NCBI GenBank assembly: GCA_030428705.1
Contig: JAUIDI010000009.1
Location: forward strand, 1 to 64,000
Direction of reading: 5' to 3'
Length of the DNA: 64,000 nucleotides
From: Bacteroidia bacterium
Lineage (GTDB): Bacteria; Bacteroidota; Bacteroidia; Flavobacteriales; Flavobacteriaceae
Shown: positions 28,148 through 36,740 of the stretch, piece by piece
Layout of the letters: each line of letters starts with the position of its first letter
Position numbering within the stretch: position 1 is the first letter of the stretch
The notes under the pieces: model-generated
Seen by the model: only the letters and a program-made list of their open reading frames with translations
What the model was told of the DNA's origin: nothing
The model's database searches: none
Program-made: the position numbers and the translations under genes

Positions 28148-28285
28148 GATGTTTGTTTTTTAATTGATTAATTTTATAAGGTTCATCGTTATGACGATCA
28201 AAAAGAAATCATGGTTACAACTTTTTCAAAAAATATTTTTAAGGTACTTGTAACCGAAGGGCTTTTTTTACCGTCAAAGGGGTAC

Positions 28286-28876
28286 ATGCCAACGGACACC
28301 GACCGACCATATATCGAAAAAGTTTTAGATGGGGATACCACGGCCTTTGCCGTTCTGGTCAATCGTTATAAGGATATGGTTTTTACGTTGGCACTGAAGA
28401 TGATTGGAAACAGAGAGGAAGCAGAGGAAGTTTCGCAAGATACCTTCGTGAAAATCTATGAAAAACTGAACGGTTTTAAAGGAGATTCAAAATTTTCTAC
28501 CTGGGTCTATAGAATAACCTACAATTCGTGCTTGGACCGAATCAAGAAATATAAAAAAGAACATGATACATTTACTATCGATACCTCTACCGAAAATCAA
28601 ATATCGACATTAGAGACGGCTTTTGATATTATGGAACGTTCTGACCGTAAGAAGGTAGTCAAAGAATGTCTTGATAAACTACCATCTGAAGACAGTATAG
28701 TGATTCTACTTTTTTATTATGATGAACTTTCGTTGTCAGAAATTTCAAAAGTGATAGGTATCGGTCAAAATCATGTTAAAGTCAAATTGTTTCGGGCGCG
28801 AAAACGTTTGGCAACGATTTTACGGCAACGGCTTGAACCCACAATATTGGAAAATTATGGAGCGAAAAGTAGATAA
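28286..28876 (+). CDS. ECF-type RNA polymerase sigma factor
   Basis: From the ATG at 28286, preceded by AAAGGGG, the protein has 196 residues: sigma-2 region with FAVLVNRYKDMVFTLALKMIGNREEAEEVSQDTFVKIYEKL and sigma-4 region with LSLSEISKVIGIGQNHVKVKLFRARKRL. An ATG at 28211 would add 25 residues that do not fit the family. It initiates transcription of a stress or envelope regulon. It overlaps a single-pass membrane protein that is the likely anti-sigma factor. Confidence 0.9.
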   Translation: MPTDTDRPYIEKVLDGDTTAFAVLVNRYKDMVFTLALKMIGNREEAEEVSQDTFVKIYEKLNGFKGDSKFSTWVYRITYNSCLDRIKKYKKEHDTFTIDTSTENQISTLETAFDIMERSDRKKVVKECLDKLPSEDSIVILLFYYDELSLSEISKVIGIGQNHVKVKLFRARKRLATILRQRLEPTILENYGAKSR

Positions 28877-29270
28877 AGAATTGGACGAACTTACCGAAAA
28901 GTTGCTGAAAGATTTCTCTCGTGAAACGCCTTCCATCGATTTTACAACTAAAGTGATGTCACGAATAGAAGTTTCATCTGAATCCGGTGTTATAGGGTAT
29001 AGACCTTTGATATCGAAAAAAACCTGGGTGGTTTTGGCAATGGCGATAACCTGTATTTTTGCCTATCTGATTTTGGGGAATGTTCAAATGGAAGATGCGT
29101 GGACCGTTTCAAAAATCGTCGATCTATTACCGGAAGTAAACACCTTGGTACTGCCAAGTTTCAAAATCTCAAATGCTTTCTTATACGGTATAGTTGGATT
29201 TACCTTCTTTACAGGAATTCAGATTTTTCTTCTGAAAAACCATTTTAACAAGCGTTTTGTACTACGTTAA
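28857..29270 (+). CDS. Single-pass membrane protein, probable anti-sigma factor
   Basis: The 137-residue product starts at the ATG at 28857, overlapping the sigma gene by 20 bases. The N-terminal 60 residues are charged and cytoplasmic (DKELDELTEKLLKDFSRETPSIDFTTKVMSRI); hydrophobic segments lie at about 60-78 and 110-130. No zinc-binding anti-sigma motif (HxxxCxxC) is present. The role is inferred from position and layout only. Confidence 0.75.
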   Translation: MERKVDKELDELTEKLLKDFSRETPSIDFTTKVMSRIEVSSESGVIGYRPLISKKTWVVLAMAITCIFAYLILGNVQMEDAWTVSKIVDLLPEVNTLVLPSFKISNAFLYGIVGFTFFTGIQIFLLKNHFNKRFVLR

Positions 29271-29316
29271 AGGGGTTATTGCCTGATTTTTGAAGGGGAT
29301 GGAATTTTTTTATTCC

Positions 29317-29324
29317 TATTTTTA
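29317..29324 (+). promoter_or_regulatory. Candidate -7 promoter element of the symporter-MIOX operon
   Basis: TATTTTTA lies six bases before the ATG at 29331, so the transcript would be nearly leaderless. A TTTG word is present at 29289-29292, somewhat far upstream. Confidence 0.4.
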
Positions 29325-29330
29325 CCCGTA

Positions 29331-30929
29331 ATGGCATTACTTACTTTTCTATTATTTACAGGATTCGTTGCGTTCTATGCTACATGGAAACTACGTCGTG
29401 ACAAACTCAATACCCGGGATGGGTTTTTCCTTGGAGGAAGATCGTTGACCGGTATTATTATCGCAGGGTCGCTTTTGTTGACCAACATTTCGACCGAGCA
29501 TTTGGTCGGCATGAACGGTTCGGCTTATAAAAATGGGGCCATCATCATTGCTTGGGAGGTAACCTCTGCGTTGGCCCTGGTCATCGGGGCGCTCTATTTT
29601 GCCCCGAAATATTTGAAAATGGGCTTGACCACCATTCCCGAATTTTTGGAAAAACGGTTTGATGGGCCTACCCGAACGTTTGTCGCCCTGCTTTTGATCA
29701 TTTCGTTTGTGGCGACCTTGTTGCCCATAGTACTTTACACGGGTGCCCTGAATATCGAGGCGATTTTTGAGATTTCCGAATTATTGAACGTCTCCCAAAA
29801 GGAGGGGATTTGGATTACCATTCTAGTGGTCGGGATCATTGGTGCCTTCTATGCCATTTTCGGGGGATTGAAAATGGTGGCCTATACCGACACCATAAAC
29901 GGGTTCGGCCTTTTGGTGGCCGGACTTCTTGTACCCATTCTTGCTTTGTTAAGTATTGGTGATGGAAATCCGTTCGACGGTCTCGCCAAGGTTTTTGAAA
30001 ATAGTCCTGAAAAATTCAATGTCATCAGTAAGGAATCCGGGGTAGGGGAAGGTTCTCGTTCCGCGATATTACCCTTCGAGGTATTATTTACGGGTTTGAT
30101 GGTCAACCAAATTTATTTTTGGACCATGCACCAATCGATTATTCAACGGGTCTTGGGGGCGGTCAATCTAAAGGAAGCACAAAAAGGCCTGCTTTTCACA
30201 GGATTGTTGAAGATTTTAGTGCCCCTGATAATCGTGTTGCCGGGCCTTATCGGTTTCTATTATTTTGGCGAAAGCCTTTATGATAATTCCGATAGCGTAT
30301 ATCCTGAACTGGTGAAGAAAGTGTTGCCGTTGTGGTTGACCGGTTTTTTTGTCGCGGTAATGATGGGTGCCATTCTCAGTACTTTCAATAGTGCCCTGAA
30401 CAGTGCGGCCACGGTTTTCAGTTTAGGTATTTACAAAAGATATATTTCTAAGGATGCCAGTGAAAAGAAGCTGGTCAAGATCGGAAAATGGACCTCGGCC
30501 CTCTTGGCGATTTTCGCAATTGGTATAGCCCCTTTTGTGGCCAACGCTCCCGAGGGACTGTACCAACTATTACAACAACTCAACGGAATCTTTTTCATCC
30601 CCATTGCCAGTGTTGTCGCGGCAGGATTTCTATTTCCAAAAGTTTCCGCTTCGGGAGCCAAAATCGGATTGTTGTTCGGGCTGTTTTTTTACGTTGTAAT
30701 GTACTATATGATCGAGGTCGATTTACATTTCGTCCATATTTGGGGCATCGAGTTCGTTCTGAACATAGGCGTTATGCACTTGGCATCGGCATTGTTGCCG
30801 AAAGACGAAAAATTCGAAATGAAGGATGCTGGCGTTTTGAATTTAGATCCCTGGAAGTATGCCAAGCCCTTTAGTCTTTTTTTAGTAGCCTTTACGGTAA
30901 TTTTGTACCTTGTATTAGGAAATGTATAA
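29331..30929 (+). CDS. Sodium/solute symporter (SLC5 family), probable myo-inositol transporter
   Basis: The product is 532 residues with about 14 transmembrane helices. Family motifs include GRSLTGIIIAGSLLLTNISTEHLVG in the first helices and MGAILSTFNSALNSAATVFSLGIY in the sodium-site helix. Such carriers import sugars, inositol or organic acids with sodium. The myo-inositol oxygenase gene begins 33 bases downstream on the same strand, so inositol is the most likely substrate. That is inference from context. Confidence 0.9.
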   Translation: MALLTFLLFTGFVAFYATWKLRRDKLNTRDGFFLGGRSLTGIIIAGSLLLTNISTEHLVGMNGSAYKNGAIIIAWEVTSALALVIGALYFAPKYLKMGLTTIPEFLEKRFDGPTRTFVALLLIISFVATLLPIVLYTGALNIEAIFEISELLNVSQKEGIWITILVVGIIGAFYAIFGGLKMVAYTDTINGFGLLVAGLLVPILALLSIGDGNPFDGLAKVFENSPEKFNVISKESGVGEGSRSAILPFEVLFTGLMVNQIYFWTMHQSIIQRVLGAVNLKEAQKGLLFTGLLKILVPLIIVLPGLIGFYYFGESLYDNSDSVYPELVKKVLPLWLTGFFVAVMMGAILSTFNSALNSAATVFSLGIYKRYISKDASEKKLVKIGKWTSALLAIFAIGIAPFVANAPEGLYQLLQQLNGIFFIPIASVVAAGFLFPKVSASGAKIGLLFGLFFYVVMYYMIEVDLHFVHIWGIEFVLNIGVMHLASALLPKDEKFEMKDAGVLNLDPWKYAKPFSLFLVAFTVILYLVLGNV

Positions 30930-30962
30930 GAATGTTATCGACGTTTAGTTTTAATACGTGTT

Positions 30963-31775
30963 ATGGAAGAAAAAACCTTTAGAAATTACGAAGCCCCCGA
31001 TGTATCCTTGGCCGTAAAGGAACATTATCGAAAAATGCGCAAAAATCAGACCTATGATTATGTGCAACGTATGCACAAAAAATATTTGACGTTCGATAGG
31101 CCCATGGATCTTTGGGAGGCCATGCGGCACTTGAATAGTCTTATCGATGTCAGCGATCCCGATCTCGATTTGCCGAACGTACAGCATTTGATTCAAAGTG
31201 CGGAAGCCATTCGTGCCGAAGGCCGCCCCGATTGGATGCAATTGACCGGGTTGATACATGATCTCGGAAAGATCATGTTCCTTTGGGGCAGTGACGAAGA
31301 TGGAACCAGCCAGGCCGAACAATGGGGCATGGTAGGCGATGTCTTTGTAGTAGGCTGCAAACTTCCCGATTCATGTGTTTATCCCGAGTTCAATGCATTG
31401 AATCCGGATATGCAAAATGAAGATTACAATACCGTGACCGGCATTTATGAGAAAGGATGCGGACTCGACAATCTTGAACTTGCTTGGGGTCATGATGAAT
31501 ACCTATATCAGGTTTTGAACAACCACGAAGACAACAGACTACCCGAAGAAGCCATGGTCATGATTCGATACCATTCGTTCTATCCTTGGCATTCTGGGGG
31601 CAGCTATCAAGAATTGCTGAACGAGAAAGACCAAGAGTATTTAGAGATCATCAAAGATTTTAATAAATACGACCTCTATACCAAGAGCCAAAAAATATAT
31701 GACCTGGAAGATGTTCAGGATTATTACCGGCCGATCGCGGAAAAATATTTAGGTACAGGCCCTATCTATTGGTAG
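30963..31775 (+). CDS. Inositol oxygenase (MIOX)
   Basis: This 270-residue non-heme di-iron enzyme oxidises myo-inositol with O2 to D-glucuronate. The HD-fold iron ligands are visible: LIHDLGKIMFLWG, AWGHDEYLYQVLNNH, IRYHSFYPWHSGGSY and the following aspartate. The C-terminal PIAEKYLGTGPIYW matches the eukaryotic enzyme closely. It forms an operon with the upstream symporter, giving import plus first-step breakdown. Bacterial MIOX is less common than the Iol dehydrogenase route, so this is of some metabolic interest. Confidence 0.95.
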   Translation: MEEKTFRNYEAPDVSLAVKEHYRKMRKNQTYDYVQRMHKKYLTFDRPMDLWEAMRHLNSLIDVSDPDLDLPNVQHLIQSAEAIRAEGRPDWMQLTGLIHDLGKIMFLWGSDEDGTSQAEQWGMVGDVFVVGCKLPDSCVYPEFNALNPDMQNEDYNTVTGIYEKGCGLDNLELAWGHDEYLYQVLNNHEDNRLPEEAMVMIRYHSFYPWHSGGSYQELLNEKDQEYLEIIKDFNKYDLYTKSQKIYDLEDVQDYYRPIAEKYLGTGPIYW

Positions 31776-31827
31776 TTAAAAAAGATAGGATACTTTTAAG
31801 CTTCCTATTTACCGGAGTTGTCCAAAG

Positions 31828-32226
31828 CTATAAACCGACTTCGCAATGTTCCCTTACTTTTTCTTCCAAAACAGTTACCTTAATGGTACTTTCCCCAACG
31901 TTTTCGAGATCATGGACCATCTCGTCCGATTTGCATTCCCAGTAAAAGTGATCACCTTTTGAAAGTCGTAAGAGTACAACTTTTCCATTGATGTTACGTG
32001 ATACAAGTAAACCATCCGAAAAACTGGTACAACTGTAGTTGTTTCGGTGGCGCCTGAACGGAATACGTTCAGAAGGTCTTAATTGTATTTCCCAAAGCTT
32101 GATTTCAGCGTTTTCGTAAAGAGCCTCCCCGATGGCTTCGCTAAATTCACCTTTTTTTATCTCGTTCAATTTGGCCTCGTCCCATGAGTCGTACCCTCCT
32201 TCTGCAATTAATTCAGTGGCTTTCAT
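31828..32226 (-). CDS. Cupin-like protein of unknown function (paralogue of 25840-26256)
   Basis: The product is 132 residues with the same motif order as its paralogue: EALYENAEIKLWEIQLRPSERIPFRRHRNNYSCTSF, LLVSRNINGKVVLLRLSKGDHFYWEC, MVHDLENVGESTIKVTVLE. This copy retains RRHR. It is cytoplasmic by sequence and may bind a small ligand. It is convergent with the MIOX gene and lies downstream of the oxidoreductase gene on the same strand after about 130 bases. Confidence 0.73.
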   Translation of the reverse strand: MKATELIAEGGYDSWDEAKLNEIKKGEFSEAIGEALYENAEIKLWEIQLRPSERIPFRRHRNNYSCTSFSDGLLVSRNINGKVVLLRLSKGDHFYWECKSDEMVHDLENVGESTIKVTVLEEKVREHCEVGL

Positions 32227-32358
32227 TTTCCTTTTTATAATTTTTTTGAAACAAAAATACGTTTGAATGCAAGAATTGGATTTCTTTCGGAAAGAAATTT
32301 ATTATACTTTTTGAACAGCCCGTCGTACTTAAGGAGTCTTTTATTTTGCGTACAGGTT

Positions 32359-33477
32359 TTAAGTCAAGATTACTTTATCCCTTGTTTCCGCCGCCTTGTA
32401 AATAGCTTCCAAGACTTTCATATCCTTTTGGCCCTCGATTCCCGAAATATGCACGGGAAGTTCATGATTTTCAAGAATTTCCTTGGCAATACCATCCATT
32501 TGGGTGGCTTGTTGGTTGATAATCGGAAAGTCGAATTCCCCGCTGCTCGACCTTCCCCTGAACGGTCCATAACTAACAGCGGGACTCAATTCGAAAAAAC
32601 CTCTTTCGGCAGAAGCAAAGAACCTGTCAACACCCGTATTATTCGTACTTGTGGAAGTGGCAATCGCTCCGCTCTCGAAATACAATTGCCAGGTTATCGA
32701 TTCTTCCACTTCCGTATACAGATCAGGTCTCGTAACCGGTCCGAATTGTGCAGTGACTGCCACAGGTTCTTCGCCCAAAACATATCGGCTGGCCTGAACA
32801 CAATACACGCCGAGGTTCATTAGGGGGCCACCCCCCGATAAGGACTTTTTCAGATGCCAATCATTAGGATCGATACCACTAATGTCATAACCCAGTGAAA
32901 CCTCGATCAATCGAACTTGACCAAAGACCTTTTTTTGTCCCAATCTTTTGATTTCGATATGATGGGGTTCATAATGCAATCGATAACCTACGGCCAATTG
33001 TACATCAGCTTCCTTACAGGCATTTATCATTTCTTGGCAATCTTTTTCGGTAAAGGCCATTGGTTTTTCGACAATTACATGTTTGCCGGCATTTGCCGCA
33101 CGAATTGTAAATTCTTTGTGCATTCCGTTGGGCAGGACCACATATACCAGGTCGATGTCACCGTTATCTTTTATCGTATCGAAATTCCCGTAATTGTAAA
33201 TATTTTTATCGGGTATTGAATAGCGTTTCTTCCAATCCACTGCTTTTGACGGGGTACCGGTTATGATTCCGGCAAGGGTGCAATATTCGGTTTCCTGTAA
33301 TCCTCTGGCCAATATGTTCGCATAACGACCGAGTCCGCATAGGGCAATGTTCAGTTTTTTCCCTTGATACTTTTTTCGTGACAGGGTTTCAAAAGAGGTA
33401 AGGGTCGGTAACAGGGCCGTTGACCCGATTCCCAAACCGAGACTCTTTACAAATTTTCTTCTTGAATTTTCTTTCAT
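32359..33477 (-). CDS. Gfo/Idh/MocA family oxidoreductase with Tat signal
   Basis: The product is 372 residues. It begins with a twin-arginine export signal (SRRKFVKSLGLGIGSTALL). A Rossmann NAD(P) domain (LNIALCGLGRYANILARGL) and the catalytic EKP motif (HVIVEKPMAFT) follow. The C-terminal alpha/beta domain has GGGPLMNLGVYCVQASRYVLG, like glucose-fructose oxidoreductase. It would act in the periplasm with a tightly bound cofactor on a sugar or uronate. The small secreted protein gene lies eight bases upstream, on the same strand. Confidence 0.9.
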   Translation of the reverse strand: MKENSRRKFVKSLGLGIGSTALLPTLTSFETLSRKKYQGKKLNIALCGLGRYANILARGLQETEYCTLAGIITGTPSKAVDWKKRYSIPDKNIYNYGNFDTIKDNGDIDLVYVVLPNGMHKEFTIRAANAGKHVIVEKPMAFTEKDCQEMINACKEADVQLAVGYRLHYEPHHIEIKRLGQKKVFGQVRLIEVSLGYDISGIDPNDWHLKKSLSGGGPLMNLGVYCVQASRYVLGEEPVAVTAQFGPVTRPDLYTEVEESITWQLYFESGAIATSTSTNNTGVDRFFASAERGFFELSPAVSYGPFRGRSSSGEFDFPIINQQATQMDGIAKEILENHELPVHISGIEGQKDMKVLEAIYKAAETRDKVILT

Positions 33478-33484
33478 AAAACTA

Positions 33485-33883
33485 TTAATGTAGATGCTCG
33501 GCTAGTTTACTGAACAGCACTTTTCTAAACTCGTCGGGCTTCTTTTCATTCATTAGGCTTATCTGACCTTGTTGAGCTATCAATTTACCAAAACGCTCCT
33601 CTGCCTGTTCATGCTGCTCTCCATTAATATAAGTCGTAATCAACATCAATTGAAAAGGCTCTTTCTCGGTTAGCTGTGTTTCCAATAATTGATACGAATG
33701 GATATAGTTTTTTTCCAAGGCTACGTCCCTTAGAACTTTCCAGTTGTTTTCATAGTAAAATAATGTTTCCTCCTTATTGTTGTCTACGACTTGTACAAAA
33801 TCGATTGTTGAAATTTTACTATTGTTTTGTCCATAGCCGAAGGTTAACATACAAACGGCCATCAAAAGCATTATTGTTTTCAT
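33485..33883 (-). CDS. Small secreted protein of unknown function
   Basis: The ATG at 33883 gives 132 residues with a clear signal peptide MKTIMLLMAVCMLTFGYGQ. The mature part is an alpha/beta region without recognised motifs (DFVQVVDNNKEETLFYYENNWKVLRDVALEKNYIHSYQLL). It precedes the Tat oxidoreductase in a likely two-gene operon. Confidence 0.72.
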   Translation of the reverse strand: MKTIMLLMAVCMLTFGYGQNNSKISTIDFVQVVDNNKEETLFYYENNWKVLRDVALEKNYIHSYQLLETQLTEKEPFQLMLITTYINGEQHEQAEERFGKLIAQQGQISLMNEKKPDEFRKVLFSKLAEHLH

Positions 33884-34053
33884 GATATTTTTGTTTTTGA
33901 AGATTGACGACAATTAAATTAAGGGAAGTTTCAATGGCATCAAGGTTTTTAGCATGGTTTTAACGTATTCATATTCAATATTATATAATAACGGAGCTTC
34001 AAAAAGTATATATTTGAAAAACAATGAAGAGAATTATACTTCTTGAGCGCTAC

Positions 34054-34947
34054 ATGAAATTTTTCGAACTTTTTTTGGTCTTTACCTTAATCGTGGGGTG
34101 CTCATATGGCCAAAGTAAAATCAAATTCGAAGTTTCTGAATTTAAGAATATCGATTATCTTGATGGTAAGGCTATCGACACCATACAAAAACTGAATTTG
34201 GTCGTTCCTAAAGGAGCTGCTGATTGCCCCTTATTAATTTGGGTCGGCGGTGGTGCCTGGTCTTATGTCGATAGACATAAAGAAATGGATTTAGCCAAAA
34301 AGTTGGCCCAAGAAGGCATCGCTGTTGCAAGCATTGGCCATCGATTGAGTGCGGCCCAATGGCGAGATTCAAGTCTAAGCAAGGGAATACAGCACCCTGA
34401 ACATATGAGAGATGTGGCGGCCTCGATAAAATGGCTTCATGACAATGCTTCTAAGTTTGGCTATTCCAAAGAAAAGTTTTTTGTGGGCGGATTCTCGTCA
34501 GGGGCGCATCTTGTTGCTTTGATCGGCCTGGACGATTCTTACATGAGACATGAAGGACTTTCGACTGGAATTATAAAAGGGATGATACCGATTTCCGGAA
34601 CTTATGATATCGTGAACTATCATGAAGCTTTTAAAGAAAGTAATAATCCTGAATTGGCCGAATTGCATGTAGAAGCCGTTTTCGGTGATTCCAAAGAAGA
34701 CTTTTTGAATGCATCGCCTACTTCGTATTTGAACAATTTGAGCATTCCGATGTTATTGATTGCCGACAATGCAATTGATAGATACACACTATTTTTTGAA
34801 AGCAAACTTAAGAAGACCGACTTTAGCGATTACAGAATTATTTACGTTCCCGATTTAAATCATGCCGAACTCTGGCGGAATCTATCTTTTGACGAAACAA
34901 GTACCTATAGAAAGGCGATACGGGATTTTATCAATAAGAATAGTTAG
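34054..34947 (+). CDS. Exported alpha/beta hydrolase (esterase-like)
   Basis: The start at 34054 gives 297 residues and an N-terminal export signal ending in LIVGC, which may be a lipobox. An ATG at 34024 is also open but spoils the signal. The fold is alpha/beta hydrolase: oxyanion-side WVGGGAW, nucleophile elbow GFSSGAHL, and a late LNHAELW histidine. Carboxylesterases of this kind often deacylate polysaccharide substituents. The FAD oxidoreductase follows seven bases downstream. Confidence 0.85.
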   Translation: MKFFELFLVFTLIVGCSYGQSKIKFEVSEFKNIDYLDGKAIDTIQKLNLVVPKGAADCPLLIWVGGGAWSYVDRHKEMDLAKKLAQEGIAVASIGHRLSAAQWRDSSLSKGIQHPEHMRDVAASIKWLHDNASKFGYSKEKFFVGGFSSGAHLVALIGLDDSYMRHEGLSTGIIKGMIPISGTYDIVNYHEAFKESNNPELAELHVEAVFGDSKEDFLNASPTSYLNNLSIPMLLIADNAIDRYTLFFESKLKKTDFSDYRIIYVPDLNHAELWRNLSFDETSTYRKAIRDFINKNS

Positions 34948-34954
34948 TTAGATT

Positions 34955-36673
34955 ATGAGACCAAATATGGTATTTCAGATGTACAGACCCCGTTTTAATG
35001 ATATGCATAACCTTTGGTGGATGATGGCCATAATCTTGCTTGGTTTTCAAAAGGCTGCCGGCCAGCTTGAAATGGCCAAAAAAGAAACAACATCTGAAGT
35101 GGTCGTTTATGGAGGAACTTCTGCTGCGGTCATTGCAGCGGTGCAGTTGGCTCGAATGGGCAAGTCGGTCGTTATCGTTTCACCAGACAAACATTTGGGT
35201 GGCTTGACGGCATCCGGACTTGGTTATACCGATGTGGGAAATAAGGCGGTCATCGGAGGGTTATCACGAGAATTTTATCAAAGGGTTTATCAATACTATC
35301 AAAAACCCGAGACTTGGCGATGGGAAAAAAAAGCAGAATTTGGTAGCCGTGGCCAAGGAACACCGGCCATTGATGGTGAACATAAGACTATTTGGATTTT
35401 TGAACCCCATATAGCGGAAAATGTTTATGAAGACTTTATTAAAGAACATGGTATAAAAGTTTTTCGCGATGAATGGCTTGATCGTGAGAAGGGCGTTACC
35501 AAAGAAAATGGAGCCATTATTTCGATGGCGACCCTCTCTGGGAAACTTTTCTCGGCAAAGATATTTATCGACGCTACTTACGAGGGCGACCTAATGGAAG
35601 CCGCTGGTGTTGGTTACCATGTGGGGCGAGAGGCTAACTCGGTCTATGATGAGAAATGGAACGGTGTTCAAACCGGGGTTCTTCATCATGGCCATCATTT
35701 CGGGAAAATGCAGATTATTCCTTATGTTGACCAGAACAACCCCGAAAGCGGGGTATTGCCGAAAATTTCCGTTGAATTTCCTGGAGAAAAGGGATCTGGC
35801 GATAAAAAGGTACAAGCGTATTGCTTTCGAACCTGCCTGACAAAAGTTGAGAAGAATCGAGCTCCTTTTCAAAGACCGCCCGAATATGACCCTGATGACT
35901 ATCTATTGATACTGCGGGTCTTTGAAAAAGGTTGGAACGAAGTTTTCCATAAGTTTGATGAAATTCCGAATAAGAAGACTGATGTTAACAACCACGGCCC
36001 TTTCAGCTTTGATAACATCGGTATGAGCTATGACTACCCTGAAGGTTCTTATGAACGTCGGAAAGAAATCATTGCCGAACATGAAAGCTATCAAAAGGGA
36101 TTGCTCTATTTCTTGGCGAACGATCTACGCGTACCTGATAGTATTCGAATTGAAATGAGTAAATGGGGTTTGGCAAAGGATGAGTTTTTGGACAATGGCC
36201 ATTGGCCACATCAAATATATGTGCGGGAGGCACGGCGAATGGTTGGTCAATACGTAATGACAGAAAATGAGATTTTGGGCCGTACGAATATCGAAGACCC
36301 GATTGGAATGGGATCCTACACGATGGATTCACATAATGTACAACGGTACGTTACACCTGAAGGCCATGTACAAAACGAAGGTGATATAGGGGTGCATCCT
36401 GAAAATCCGTATAAAATAGCCTTGGGTACGGTTTTGCCAAAAAAAGAGGAATGCACTAACTTAATTGTGCCAGTTGCGGTTTCGAGTTCACATATTGCTT
36501 TTGGTTCAATACGAATGGAACCGGTCTTTATGATTTTGGGTCAAAGCGCGGCAACGGTTGCTGCTATGGCCATTACGAAAAACACCTCTGTTCAGGATGT
36601 TCCTTACGATTCGATAAGGCAACGACTTCTTGAAGATGGACAGATTTTGGAATTAGAACCTAAGGATCGATGA
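34955..36673 (+). CDS. Exported FAD-dependent oxidoreductase (PF12831-type)
   Basis: The 572-residue product (start at 34955; 34979 and 35003 are alternatives that fit a signal peptide better) has an N-terminal hydrophobic segment. A dinucleotide-binding motif follows (EVVVYGGTSAAVIAAVQLARMGKSVVIV) and then HLGGLTASGLGYTDVG. This is the family annotated as FAD-dependent oxidoreductase or xanthan lyase-like, often found in polysaccharide-use loci. A C-terminal FAD-binding stretch is PVAVSSSHIAFGSIRMEPVFMILGQSAATVAAMA. It acts outside the cytoplasm if the signal is real. Substrate unknown; it is coupled to the esterase. Confidence 0.87.
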   Translation: MRPNMVFQMYRPRFNDMHNLWWMMAIILLGFQKAAGQLEMAKKETTSEVVVYGGTSAAVIAAVQLARMGKSVVIVSPDKHLGGLTASGLGYTDVGNKAVIGGLSREFYQRVYQYYQKPETWRWEKKAEFGSRGQGTPAIDGEHKTIWIFEPHIAENVYEDFIKEHGIKVFRDEWLDREKGVTKENGAIISMATLSGKLFSAKIFIDATYEGDLMEAAGVGYHVGREANSVYDEKWNGVQTGVLHHGHHFGKMQIIPYVDQNNPESGVLPKISVEFPGEKGSGDKKVQAYCFRTCLTKVEKNRAPFQRPPEYDPDDYLLILRVFEKGWNEVFHKFDEIPNKKTDVNNHGPFSFDNIGMSYDYPEGSYERRKEIIAEHESYQKGLLYFLANDLRVPDSIRIEMSKWGLAKDEFLDNGHWPHQIYVREARRMVGQYVMTENEILGRTNIEDPIGMGSYTMDSHNVQRYVTPEGHVQNEGDIGVHPENPYKIALGTVLPKKEECTNLIVPVAVSSSHIAFGSIRMEPVFMILGQSAATVAAMAITKNTSVQDVPYDSIRQRLLEDGQILELEPKDR

Positions 36674-36690
36674 GGGCGGCATTGAATAAA

Positions 36691-36720
36691 AAAACCGCTT
36701 CAATCTTTTGAAGCGGTTTT
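36691..36720. terminator. Bidirectional intrinsic terminator
   Basis: A 13-bp perfect stem (AAAACCGCTTCAA / TTGAAGCGGTTTT) with a TCTT loop lies between the convergent oxidoreductase and htpG. Confidence 0.93.
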
Positions 36721-36740
36721 CGTACTTGTCCAGTATCCAG

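Noticed and set aside
30488-30874. Overlapping plus-strand open frame within the symporter gene
   Set aside because: It is out of frame with a clear SLC5 transporter and has no start signal or domain.
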